Below, one piece after another: positions 38,937 through 49,490 of a DNA stretch of 64,000 nucleotides. The first letter of the stretch is position 1; every line of letters begins with the position of its first letter. The notes beneath the pieces are model-generated. The model saw nothing but the letters and a program-made list of their open reading frames with translations, was not told the DNA's origin and did not search any database. Source of the DNA: Quercus robur (Eukaryota > Streptophyta > Magnoliopsida > Fagales > Fagaceae); contig NC_065535.1 in NCBI RefSeq assembly GCF_932294415.1, positions 8,283,001 through 8,347,000 on the forward strand. Direction: 5' to 3'. Position numbers and translations under genes: made by a program.

Positions 38937-39612
38937 AAACGTGGGTTTCAGTCGAATCCAAACCCAGCCTAAATTAAATGTATGCTTTCATTGACTTTTA
39001 AAAATTAGAAACTGAAAACAACCTTTTACATGTTTTCAGTTTTTTTCACAAATTTAGGTTATGTTTGGTAACAGTTTTTGTTTTTTATTTCAAAAACTTG
39101 TTTTTGGGAATATAAAGAAAAAACAATTTTCTTTTATTTTTGAAATCAAAATCATGTTTGGTTAGTTGAAATTAAAAAGATAGTTTTTTGAAGAAAAAAA
39201 TAGAAAATACTAAAATATGTTGTTACTAGGATTTGAACTATAATACTAACTCATTAAATGAGATAGATTCATTAAATTAAATGTCTTTATTCTTTGACTT
39301 TTGAAAATTACAAACTGAAAACAGTCTTTTGCATGTTTTCAGTTTCCTTTACAAATTGAGTTTTGAGAACAATTTTTGTTTTCTGCACATTTTGGGTTGC
39401 TAAACAAGTTTTTTAGTTTCAAAAATAGAAAATTGTTTTTGGAAACAGAAAATAAGAGAAAAAGTAGTTACCAAATATACCCTTAGTTTTGAGAACAATT
39501 TTTGTTTTCTGTCCATTTTGGGTTGTCAAACAAGTTTTTTAGTCTGAAAAATAGAAAATTATTTTTGGAAACATAAAATAAGGGGAAAAAATAGTTACCA
39601 AATATACCCTAA
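38507..39612 (+). repeat. array of related ATGTTTGGTAAC elements with a 126-bp tandem duplication
   Basis: The unit starting GGATATGTTTAGTAACAATT (38507) is repeated from about 39058 as GTTATGTTTGGTAACAG. Both contain TGTTTGGTTAG, ATATGTTGTTA, CTAACTCATTAAAT and CTGAAAACA blocks. The 3' portion (39361-39486, starting TTTTGAGAACAATTTTTG and ending in TAGTTACCAAATATACCC) is repeated directly at 39487-39612. The first unit is interrupted by the Tourist-like MITE at 38720-38969. Confidence 0.65.
38720..38969 (+). mobile_element. Tourist-like (PIF/Harbinger) MITE with TAA duplication and 43-bp poly-A
   Basis: GGGTCTGTTTGGATTGAACT at the left and outward GGCTGGGTTTGGATTCGACT at the right, flanked by TAA at 38717-38719 and 38970-38972. 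The interior has CTGAAACTGAAAACTG, ATTTTTAAATGTGTGTATAG, ACAGTGTTCAACAGTGC, then 43 A (38897-38939). It sits inside an older repeat unit, so it is a later insertion. Confidence 0.8.
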
Positions 39613-39795
39613 GGGTTTGTTTGGATATCACTTATTTTGTTGAAAAACTGAAAATTAAAAACAATAAAAAAATAATAAAAAAGTTACTATTCATAAAATT
39701 TTCACCGTTCACATGCCTAAATCCATCAACAGTGCAAGAGGCGCTCAGCTAAAAAAAAAAAAACGCAGCAAACGCTTACTTATCCAAATGCCACC
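39613..39795 (+). mobile_element. Tourist-like (PIF/Harbinger) MITE with TAA duplication
   Basis: GGGTTTGTTTGGATATCACT at the left, outward GGTGGCATTTGGATAAGTAA at the right, flanked by TAA at 39610-39612 and 39796-39798. It has the family interior (AAAACTGAAAATTAAAAAC, GTTACTATTCATAAAATT) and a short A13 tract before CGCAGC. Confidence 0.78.
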
Positions 39796-41140
39796 TAAGT
39801 GTCTCTATTGGAAACAATAAAATGCCAGTTGAGTTAATATGTTCTTAGCTAATAATTTTGTAAAAGAACAAAAAAAAAAAACAAAAACAAAGCAAAACTA
39901 ATTAAGATTATTGCCTTCAGACTGTTGATCATTAGCAAGGGCTTGATCTTATAAATGAAAACTGGCCCAATCCAAATTAATCCTTCACCAGACAGCTAGG
40001 CTATTGGGCTTAAAATCGAGTTAATTTTGCAATAACTACAGTCCATCTTCATGGCCTTCTTAACAATAATCCAATGGGCGCAAAGAGCAAACAATTACTA
40101 AATATAAAATAACATTATTAAATAGAAACAAAGAAAAAAATATTGTTGAACGAGACCCTACAATCCTCCCAATAATTATGTCATACATTCAATATATGTT
40201 TCATTTACCTCATAAGATCTGGCCCACCAGTGGCGGCACCACGTTCAGTCCAGGGTGCTCCTAGGAACACCTTAACCTGAAAAAAAAAAATTTATATATA
40301 ATAATTAAAAAATTTTATTTGTTTACCCTTAAAAAAAATTAGAAACACCCTCAAATAAAAAAAATATATATTTGTTCTACTTTTAAGCAAAAAAAAAAAA
40401 AGGCCCAAAATTTTTTTTTGAACTAAAAACTTTTTTTTTTTTTTTTTTTTTTTTGGTGTAATAGAGCAAGTCACCAGGGAAAAAAAAATCCCAACATCAT
40501 TCCTAAACAACAGATTTCAAACCCAATCTAAAGAAAAAGCAAACCCAACATTATAGCAAACCCACATATTCTCAAAAAAAAAAAAAAAAATAATAATAAT
40601 AATAAAAAACCAAAACCCAATATAAGTGATTACAACCTAACCTAAGAGCATCTCCAATGGCTTTTTTAAAGCCAATTTTAGAGAAAAAAACACCCCAAAA
40701 ACCCACTTCAACAGCTTCTCCATCTCCATTTTTTTTTTAGAATTGCTACAGTGCTTCTCTACAAGTAGAGAACACTGTAGCGTTTCTTGTTCACACTTCT
40801 CTTGGGCAAAACAAGCTTTAAATTCTGCTACTGCCATCTCTAACATCATAGCTTTAAATTCTTGCTTTGTTCTTCACCGGTAATGTGTGTGTGACAGGGT
40901 GAGAGTATGAGAATGAGAGAGCTAGAGATGAAGAAAGAAAAATAAAAGCAAAGAGGACACATTGTGAGGATGAAGAGTTCTAGAAAAATAAAAACAAGAT
41001 GAGAGGAGTGGGGATGGGGATACGTGTGTGGAGGAGAAAAAAACAAGAGAAAAAAAAAAAAAGAAACGTAAGGATGCATGGAAAGAAAGGAAAAATAATA
41101 AAAAGAATAAAAAATCACAATTGATAAATGTTACCACAAT

Positions 41141-41923
41141 TGTAGGGGTAAAGTCCCCAGAACATACAATGGGCCTTGGGCCCCATATAGAATTCAACCA
41201 CGTTCGAGGAAAAGGTGTGGGTACCAAAAGGGCTCTCGGCCCAATTCTCATGGGCCCAAAATTATTTAAAAGGCGATCCAAGGAGGAATGTCTTCTCGGA
41301 CGTACCAAATATGACTCAAACATGCATTCTACCAGCAATAAAGATTCACTCCAACGAGTATTAGTAGCAGGGATGAATCCCACGAGCTCGTAAGAGGGAG
41401 GAAAGTGTAGGATGTCAATGGAGAGACTACAACTGCCACATTAAATGCACGATAACTACTTTTCTGGCCGCATTAATGTGGAGAGGACTTGCGAACAGTG
41501 TTACCTTAGCTACTACAACTCACAGAAAGATGGGGGAGATGTCCGATGGGACGGACACTCAAGTGAAGGTCCAGATTATCAACAAGTGTAAGGTTCTGAT
41601 GATTTCAAGGGGGCTATATAAGAGAGGGGAGTCCCCATGAAGAGGGGACCTGAAAAAGGAGGAACTTAGAACAGAAGAAGAGGAGGAGAACCATAGCCTT
41701 TGATCAGAGACAAAGATACACCCCACACGTCTCCTCAGACCGTATATCTAATGGACATGAAGGGAATTTTCTTATTTTCAATTGTTGTATGGCCCAATGT
41801 TAACTAGTACGCACTTCGTTAGAGTCCAGTTCTGTAACCTACTCTCTACAAATTCATTGTTTAGGGCTCTTTGGGCCAGAACCCCATAACTGTTGGGCCT
41901 GGAGCCCGAATTGTGACCCTACA
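41141..41923 (+). mobile_element. solo LTR, 783 bp, with perfect 5-bp target duplication
   Basis: Begins TGTAGGGGTAAAGTCC and ends GTGACCCTACA, giving TG...CA ends within a short inverted repeat (TGTAGGG/CCCTACA). ACAAT lies immediately on both sides (41136-41140 and 41924-41928). A TATA box (TATATAAG, 41615-41622) marks the U3/R region in + orientation. No primer-binding site, gag or pol follows, so this is what remains after recombination between two LTRs. No superfamily is assigned because coding domains are absent. Confidence 0.9.
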
Positions 41924-44587
41924 ACAATATTTTCACAATAAATTTTAAGTAACAGATTGTTAGTAGTTAATATTGGTGAGTAAAAAAATAGACAATAAAA
42001 TTTTAATTGCGGGAAGCAACTAATAAACAATAATTAATAATTTAATTAACCAATACATTATAAAAGACAAACAAATTAAATTATGTTAGGCTAAACAACA
42101 ATTAATAATTTTATAATTAACGAAACAATAATATAACAAATTATAGTTTATAAAAGACAAACAAATTAATGAAACAATTAAACAACAATAATTAATAATT
42201 TTATTAATATTTCAAATGAACTTATAGTTTATTGTTTATTATTTTGCTAGAATTATGGACAAATATTTGATAAGAAAACCACGTAGAAGGTAATTGTAAA
42301 CTTTATGTATTTGTGTATTTTTTTATTGTTGTTGTCGTCAATATACAAAATTTATTTTTTATTAGATTGTGTAATTTATACTTGTTGAGGAACACCTTGA
42401 AAAAATTTTTTAGAGCCTCCACTACGGCCCACAACATATATGTTAGATGCACAAGCATAGTACCCCTTTTTTCAAGTATTTTAGACAAAACATGTCACTA
42501 CTATTATTATTATTTGGCTACTATTCCTTTTCTTTATATCAACTTGGGGTTGATCACAGTGTCTCTTAATGTTGACCCAAGTCACAAGTTGTTACAGCCC
42601 CTAGACCTTAAACGGACTAGTTTTGGGTATCCATTTGTTAACATTTGTCTGGGCTTTGAATAACTCCTTTAAATACGAGGGCTTATAATTTGTAATGGAA
42701 CGACCCATTGGCTTTAAATAGTTTGAAACTCATTAAACTATATATATTGCATTGTTCATGGGGTTAAAACGTAAAAAAGAAAAAAGAAAATTGCTCATAA
42801 GACTGTACAGAAAAGCTTTTATACAATACAAGTTTAGTATACAACAGTAAGATTCTCATAAAAAAAGAAAAGAAAAGTATACAACAGTACTGCGAAAACT
42901 ACAATATAGTTCAATAGGCTTTTAAGTTTGGACCCAGGTAATCAAGTATTTTAAGAGTTCTCAAGCCTCGTTTGATTCTTGACATCCTGAGTTTAGATAA
43001 TCTAAATAACACAGGGAGGCCACAAGAATTCTTCGCAGTAATTATGAATAATGAATTATTAAGGATAAGGCTTGGGTTCAGTGCTCTTATGCACTAGATC
43101 CATTAAGATGTAAACACATGACAAATGTTTGACATATGTCCGTATCTCAACATGTCTAAAATTCAGTGCATAGTAGTATTGGATTTAAGACAGATTCGAA
43201 TAAATAAAAGAGATTCTATGAATGGATAAGCGCTAGGATTGCCAATTGATCTTCTTCATAGGGTTTGCTAGCACCACTTTAAGCTTAAAACGGCCAATCA
43301 GCACGATGGGCCACGTAGATCAATGACCCAATGTTTGCTTAGTTGGCCCAAACTTATATCCAAAAGCTTTTTGGGCCAACTTTAAGGTAAACTCTGGCAT
43401 TGCCTAATTCTCGTTTTGTTCAGTAGAGAATCTTCATGTGTTTGCCAAATTTGGCTAAGCTTGATTATCGAAAGAATAAGAAATTTCTTTAAGCTTCTTT
43501 GGTACTATTAGTTTATTTGTTTTGACTTTATTTGTTTAAAATGTGAGAAAAAAAAATTTTAAAACAAATAAACCGACTTTGATAAACTTAATTGGCTTCC
43601 ATGATGTAAGGTATTAGGAATTGTAAAATGAACTTGACAGTAGTTAGTGATCAACTTGATAGATGAGCTGTATCTCCAGCATCTTTTTCTTTGATGCCTT
43701 TTTTTTTTTTTTGGATTTTATGCCTTAAACGAAAGAGATATATATATATATATATATTTAAAAAAAAAATCAGTGTTTAATGAATATTTTTTTCTTGATA
43801 GATAAGGTGACTTGATTTTTTTTTTTAGTTTTAATCTATAACGTCCACTCTTAATGATAACTTTTTTATAATCAAATTAACTGATACGAGTGTGGTGACA
43901 TTGATAATGCCGTAATGGTAATTAAGGACAGCCCAATATCTTTTTTTAATTGAATGGCACAAATGCTGATAAAAGAATAATTGGGAAACGAAAATGATTT
44001 TGAGTTTTGATCACAGAGCAAAAACTTTAGAAAAGATTTTTACAATGTTCAAATACGTAATCAAAGACTGGATTTTTTTTTTTTTTTTTTTTTTATATAA
44101 AATTTTTGGGGCTGAATTAATCAGAGATTGGATTGGTGTTGTTGGAATGGGCCCATTCATGCCAACCTTAAGTTGAATTTCACGCAAAAAAAAGAAAAAA
44201 CATGGGGCCATTTCACGTGGCCTGTGCTGCAATTCTGTTGTGCCCTTCTTAGGTTCTCAACAGACATTAGGACCCCAGCGCCTGCAAAAAGTAGAAGCTA
44301 TTTTGTATCCATTGTCTCTCTTTCAATATATAAGCCTTGCATGATTAAAAAATTCAACTTCAATCACCCATAAACAAAAACAAAAAGGGTAGTGATAATC
44401 ACACCCGCCTTATTTCACACTCACGGTATACAAGCAATACTAGAAACACAAAAAATCTCATAAGTCCCCACGTGGTGAGTTGTGGCAATTATTGTAAAAT
44501 TTTTTGTGTGCCTTAAATTTTTCCACTGTATACACACTATTACATGAACTACAATACTAATATATTAGTGGTAATGTGTATAGAAGA

Positions 44588-44990
44588 GTGTTGGGCTTTT
44601 GTGGAGCTTAATTGTATTTGATCTGGATTATAACTCGACCTTAAATAATATTGTTACGATTTTTAATGAGAGATTTTCGAGACTTAGTACATGGAGCGGA
44701 GGTAAGCGGTGGCCCATTTTGTAGCCTATTGTGAATCATGTGTGCAGAATAGAAAAATTGTTGTTTTAGAGATTAGGGTTTTGATTTTTTTTTTTTTTTA
44801 GAGAAAAAACTGTATTGCCTCATCTGGTATTTTTTCCTTGAGAATAGTAAAATCTTTGCAACTTCATGAACGTAGACAAATTACCGAACTACGTAAATAT
44901 TATCTTGTGTAATTATTATTATTATTTTTTGTGTGTATATGTTTCTCTATTTTTGCATCTCATGACAAATCCAAAATTTTCGTGAATATT
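44588..44990 (+). mobile_element. LTR-like fragment, copia style
   Basis: Begins about GTGTTGGGCTTTTGTGGAGC and carries GAGATTTTCGAGACTTAG, ACATGGAGCGGAGG, AATTACCGAACTACGTAAA and TTTCTCTATTTTTGCATC. It is colinear with the 33.05-kb fragment. Target duplication not found; ends approximate. Confidence 0.5.
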
Positions 44991-45709
44991 CTCTTCAGAG
45001 GAGTGTGTGACTAGATTTTCCAAAACGAAAAATAATTGAGCATGGCCATGGTCATGTCTTGACAAAAGGGCCAGAATTAATTTAACTGAACCTTGAAGTG
45101 TATATGTCGGCATGTAATTGTAAGCCAGAAGATGTTCATTTTGACAATTATTCAACTGCTGCTAATGATTCGGTCTGCACAATATTTTGGTGTACGTTCA
45201 TGTTCCACATGCAATACACAGTTCAATTGACACACATACATTGTCTTTAATTTGTTTGGAATTTAACTGATGTCTGGTGCTATTCTTGAGGCCAATGTCA
45301 ATAACATTGTTGCTAGAAACTTTCATGTTTTGAGGGGATCATTCGACGTTGTATTTTGTTTTTATTTATTTCATTTTTTTTTTGAGAAACTTTATTTATT
45401 TCAATTGGTCACACAAGACATAATGTATTTTGAGGAGAATGCTATGGTATTTTTTTTTATTAAGTACCGAGCATCTAATAATTAACTTGGTTTGATGTTG
45501 TCTTATTTAATATATATTTTATAATAATAGATGAACGATTAAAATCAGATAGATATGATACAATACATATAAAAAAAAAAAAAAAAAAGTATGTATCGTA
45601 TAATGATTTGTCTTTTGATGTTTATTTAAGAAGTTCTAGTTTATACTCTTTAAAAAAATCGATAAATGACATTCAAATAAATTCGTCGAGCAATTACAAC
45701 TTGTCTAGC

Positions 45710-45882
45710 ACCTTAGGCACAGTACTTTAGGTATTGTTTCTTACGTTTCCCTTTTAAAATTCTGTTATGTGGTTTTTTTTTTTTTTTTTTTCATGGAATG
45801 GAAGTGTATTTTTAATCAAGTAGCCACATGGTTGAATATTAAGAGGGAACTTAAGGAATAATACCTAAATACTGTACCTAAA
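45710..45882. mobile_element. MITE-like inverted-repeat element
   Basis: The left end ACCTTAGGCACAGTACTTTA matches the outward right end ATTTAGGTACAGTATTTAGG. Further in, ATTGTTTCTTACGTTTCCCT pairs with ATTATTCCTTAAGTTCCCTC, and a GTGGTTTT-T run fills the loop. A single end of the same family occurs at about 54515-54562. Confidence 0.6.
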
Positions 45883-46189
45883 TTTGCCCTTTTAATATTA
45901 TGAGGAGACATTTGTTTCCCTCAAAACAAATTATTTTTACACATAGAAAATTGTGATATTTCCTCGTATGGTATATGATTTGCTTGAGAGTTGACAATGG
46001 TGGGGGACTAGGTTTAAAAATTAATCAAGTCGGGTCCCTTGATGTATTTGTGCAAACTCAGATACTGCATTAAAAATCTCCTTGCTCTGAGACTTTTCTT
46101 TTATTTGAAAAAATGAATGTGCTACTTTGGACTAAATTTCATGGAAACCACTTGGTTGCAAAGTCATGGTTTATGACGAAGAAAACTAA

Positions 46190-46328
46190 GGGCCCATTTG
46201 GATTGAGGGAGAAATGAGGAGGAGTGGAGGGGAGTAAAGTAGAGTAGGCTAAAAATAGGCTAATTTTGGGTCAATTCTACTCTACTCTACTTTACTCTCC
46301 CTCCCTCCCCCTTAATCTAAACGGACCT
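46190..46328. mobile_element. short PIF/Harbinger-like MITE with TAA duplication
   Basis: Left GGGCCCATTTGGATTGAGGG and outward right AGGTCCGTTTAGATTAAGGG, followed on both sides by GGAGGG-type and AGTAAAGTAGAGTAG motifs, so the 139-bp element folds as one hairpin. TAA lies at 46187-46189 and 46329-46331. Confidence 0.75.
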
Positions 46329-46731
46329 TAATGTTGTGCTTGGTTTGGATGAAAGAAGAGAGGATGAAAAATGAAAGAAGAAAAGGGAGAGTATCCAAAT
46401 GCAGACCAAATTTGAAAGAAATGAAACTTGGGTTGGTTTAGTAATGTTTCATTTAGGAGGAATTTAGCAATGCAAACATGATAATTGCATATGAAAAGGA
46501 CATAGATCTAGACTTACATTGTGTTCCACTTTCTTTTTCACTTTGCCTTTATATGTATGGACTTGCATTATTGCATTACTATTCTATCGCTAGAGTTCAG
46601 CTGATTCAAATGCCATTTGTCACAATACCCTTAATCCAAGAGTTCTTATTTTGAGGGATAATTATTTCCAATTATCTCATGGTTAATATGTCACTTAATC
46701 CTTATTTGTCGAGTAGGTAGTATTTAACAAT

Positions 46732-46911
46732 GGGAAATGCTAACAAGTGCCCTTAGGGCACTCGTTAAGAATCCAGTTAAAGAAAGTTCTTATGAGGAAA
46801 AAAAAAAATTAATGTTTTGACAGTTTTTTTCATTTTTCATAAAAGTGATCTCAAAATTTTCCTAAAATGGATTATTAACGAGTGTTCTAAGGGTGCTCGT
46901 TAGCATGACCC
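46732..46911. mobile_element. Mutator-like MITE with perfect 9-bp target duplication
   Basis: The left end GGGAAATGCTAACAAGTGCC and outward right end GGGTCATGCTAACGAGCACC form TIRs of about 37 bp. TTTAACAAT flanks both sides (46723-46731 and 46912-46920). The right end is repeated downstream by the later tandem duplication. Related, more decayed copies lie at 53454-53632 and probably near 37.6, 52.33 and 52.89 kb. Confidence 0.85.
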
Positions 46912-46979
46912 TTTAACAATTTAGCTTACAATACAAGTACTACACAAGTTCTATAACATTAATATGTGTCACCCATCAT

Positions 46980-47573
46980 CAGGGGCGGCTTGATGCATTT
47001 GGGGGCCTAAGGTGAAAATTGATCATCTTATTTAGATGCAAAATTACTACTAATTAACATGAACTACATAAATTTTTTTTTTTTTTTGAATTTTTAAGAC
47101 AAAAAAAATTTGACAAAATTTTTCATACTTGTTGATGTGGTAGATTGATAGTGGTAAGTAAAACAGTGGTGTTAGTGGTAAATTTAGATGAAAACTAGTA
47201 AAAGTTTGCTAATTAAACTCTTATTATTATTCTTTTTTTTTTTAGAAGTGCAACATTCACAATATTTTTTACAACAAATCCTAGATTTTAAACTGTTTTT
47301 TGTTTTTTATTTGAAAATATCACTATAATTATTTTTTTGCCATCAACAATAGGCTGTAATAACTTGCTACTTAGCATTAGTTGTACAAGTGTTGTGAAAA
47401 ATATTGTGGACAACGTTGCATTTTTCTCTATTTTTTTATTTTTTTTCATCTAATAAAAAAATTTATTTTATTTATTGATTATAAATAATCTTATTGGTTA
47501 AAATTTAGGGGCCTTTTTTTTACTTGGGGCCTTAGGCGGTTGCATTTTTTGCTCCACCATAGAGCCGGCCCTG
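46980..47573. mobile_element. hAT-type non-autonomous element, 594 bp, perfect 8-bp target duplication
   Basis: Starts CAGGGGCGGCTTGATGC; the right end read outward is CAGGGCCGGCTCTATGG. GGGGCCTAAGG near the left is mirrored by GCCTTAGGCGG near the right. CCCATCAT duplicates the target at 46972-46979 and 47574-47581, and the uninterrupted target is preserved in the second copy of the tandem duplication. The 8-bp duplication and CAGGG ends fit the hAT superfamily. No transposase frame is present. Confidence 0.9.
47245..47426. mobile_element. Mutator-like MITE nested in the hAT element
   Basis: Left GAAGTGCAACATTCACAATA and outward right GAAAAATGCAACGTTGTCC, followed by ACAACAAATCCTAG and ACAACTAATGCTAAG on the two sides, resemble the 48234 family. 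It lies entirely within 46980-47573. T-rich flanks hide any target duplication. Confidence 0.55.
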
Positions 47574-47911
47574 CCCATCATAAAAACAATTCGATTATTC
47601 ATTGTTGAATCAGTTTATAAGCTTTATACCATAAAATTTGTAATAATTTTAGCATTTTCCTTTTTAAAGTATCATCTTTATCCCATTCGATTATTAACGA
47701 GCACCTCTAAGGGTGCTTGTTAGCATGACCCTTTAACAATTTAGCGTACAATACAAGTACTACACAAGTTCTATAACATTAATATGTGTCACCCATCATA
47801 AAAACAATTCGATTATTCATTGTTGAATCAGTTTATAAGCTTTATACCATAAAATTTGTAATAATTTTAGTATTTTTCCTTTTTAAAGTATCATCTTTAT
47901 CCCATTTGATT

Positions 47912-48233
47912 ATGCTTATTCATCTAGAAACCATACACTTGTCAATTACTCAATGTGTGTGTTTTAAAAAAAATCCGGTTTGTAAGTTGTAACTATCAAT
48001 CTATCACATGTCAGTCTGTTTTAAGAGTTCCCCATGCGTGGTGGACTGGTGGGTGCTCAATTGGACCTCACCCTAGTTTAACTTCTGCATAACGTATTTA
48101 AGCCCAAAGGCCCAAATACTTTTCTGTCGAATGGGGCTTCAAGGCTTTTACAGTTTTACTACTGTCTTTGCTTCTCGGAAAATATTTCCATGATCAAAAG
48201 ATTTTCGTTGAAAATATTTGTCCATTTAAAATA
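47912..48233. other. intergenic, nothing recognised
   Basis: No coding, RNA or transposon feature was recognised between the duplicated block and the next MITE. Confidence 0.4.
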
Positions 48234-48424
48234 GAGAAATGCTATGTCTACAATATTTCTACAACATTTTTACAACAAATCTTAAGTGGCAAGTTGTTAC
48301 TGGTTGTTTTTGTTGGGGCAAAAAAGTAATCTTAGTGTTAGTTTTAAATTTGAACCAATAACAACTAACCACCCATGATTTGTTGTAAAAATGTTGTAAA
48401 AATGTTGTAGACGTAGCATCTCTC
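48234..48424. mobile_element. Mutator-like MITE, 191 bp, perfect 9-bp target duplication
   Basis: Ends GAGAAATGCTATGTCTACAA and outward GAGAGATGCTACGTCTACAA. The inverted similarity continues through ACATTTTTACAACAAATC and AGTTGTTACTGG / AGTTGTTATTGG, so most of the element folds back. TTTAAAATA flanks both sides (48225-48233 and 48425-48433). Best-preserved member of its family in the window. Confidence 0.88.
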
Positions 48425-48433
48425 TTTAAAATA

Positions 48434-49490
48434 TATATATACACATATATATATTCTATGAATTTTCAATTGAAATTTAAATTTTCCTTAAATAGTTCGG
48501 AAAATGAAAAATAAAATAATTTATATAGCATTGATAATAATAAAATATTTTATTTATATTAGTATTTACAAACTAATGCTTCCTTACGAATTTTTTAGCT
48601 TAAATGACACATTTCTAACAGAAAAGTTTAAAGTTTGTTGACAAAAAATGTCCAGTATTCTTAATTTCTTATCCCCACGCCATTATGTCTTTTTTAAAAA
48701 CAATAATAATAATGGGCCCAAAAGTTTCCACTCGTGTTTTTAGGAAAAATGTTTTCTGGAATAAATTCCAGCAAAACATTTTCCTTTATTCTCCTACTTT
48801 ATAACAAAATATATTTGATCTTCAAAATTTTTTTCGAAACAAATAGGCAGAAAAATTTTTTTTTTCCAAAAATTTATTTATTTTGCATAACATGATAAAG
48901 TCTGTTAATTAATTAATTATTTTTATAGGGAATTTATTTTATTTTGAACAGTGGAAAGAGCCAATTAATTTTCATAATTAGTAGAATATCTTCTTCTTCT
49001 TTTCTCTCTTTTATTATTATTATTATTATTATTTTATAATTTATAACTTATAGATCTTCAAGAACAATGAAAAAAACATGATAAAGTCTGTTATTTTTCA
49101 GTGACATTGTATATTTACTTACAAAAAGAAAAGTAGAGGTCGCAGACCACTTTACAAGATCAAGGCCCCGAGAGGCATAATTCCGAGGCCAATTTTGGGT
49201 CCAAGGCCTAGACATGGCACAAGAACTTCCGAAAAAGCTTTGTAGTCCGTGCTGTGAAAACCTATAAAGTTCCTAATATAATATTTACAAAAACTCAGAT
49301 CATATGTCATTGCTCAAACTATACTAAATATTAATTAAACCGATCTTTTGGAACTTGAAAGAAAAAACACTCGTTCAAAGTTTCGGTCGCTTCGATTTTT
49401 TTTTTAGTCAAACTCAAAACTATCTATTTCCTTTGGGTATTTTTATTACTCGAGAATGTGTCCAATTTTATTATTATTATCTTTTTCTCA
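48434..49490. other. intergenic 3' side of MCU
   Basis: AT-rich DNA with a TTA repeat (49011-49033). The last few hundred bases before 49491 should contain the minus-strand MCU 3' UTR. No other gene was recognised. Confidence 0.4.

Larger units (their letters stand above)
28784..41140. other. gene-free repeat-dominated interval
   Basis: No exon of a recognisable protein, tRNA or rRNA was seen over these 12 kb. Identified insertions are listed separately; the rest is AT-rich intergenic DNA with frequent A/T homopolymers. Around 40640-40860, GAGCATCTCCAATGG followed by a TCTCCATCTCC-type block suggests another common plant MITE class, but its other end was not found. Confidence 0.45.
41924..46189. 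other. gene-free AT-rich DNA with MITE fragments
   Basis: No recognisable gene. It contains AT microsatellite 43739-43757, several T-runs, the LTR-like fragment at 44.6 kb and a MITE at 45.7 kb (listed). Around 43820-43890 a very diverged minus-strand SINE tail (TTTTAATCTATAACGTCCAC) may be present. Confidence 0.4.
46870..47911 (+). repeat. direct tandem duplication (about 217-bp unit), first copy split by a hAT element
   Basis: Copy 1 starts GATTATTAACGAGTGTTC at 46870 and runs through AGCATGACCCTTTAACAATT to CCCATCAT. It is interrupted by 46980-47573 and resumes with CAATTCGATTATTCATTG to 47688. Copy 2 (47689 to about 47911) has the same order without the insertion. Copies differ by few substitutions (AGCTTACAATAC/AGCGTACAATAC; CCCATTCGAT/CCCATTTGAT). 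Confidence 0.88.

Noticed and set aside
41028-41393. 121-codon Lys-rich open frame
   Set aside because: It starts in an A-rich tract and runs into the solo LTR; the composition explains it.
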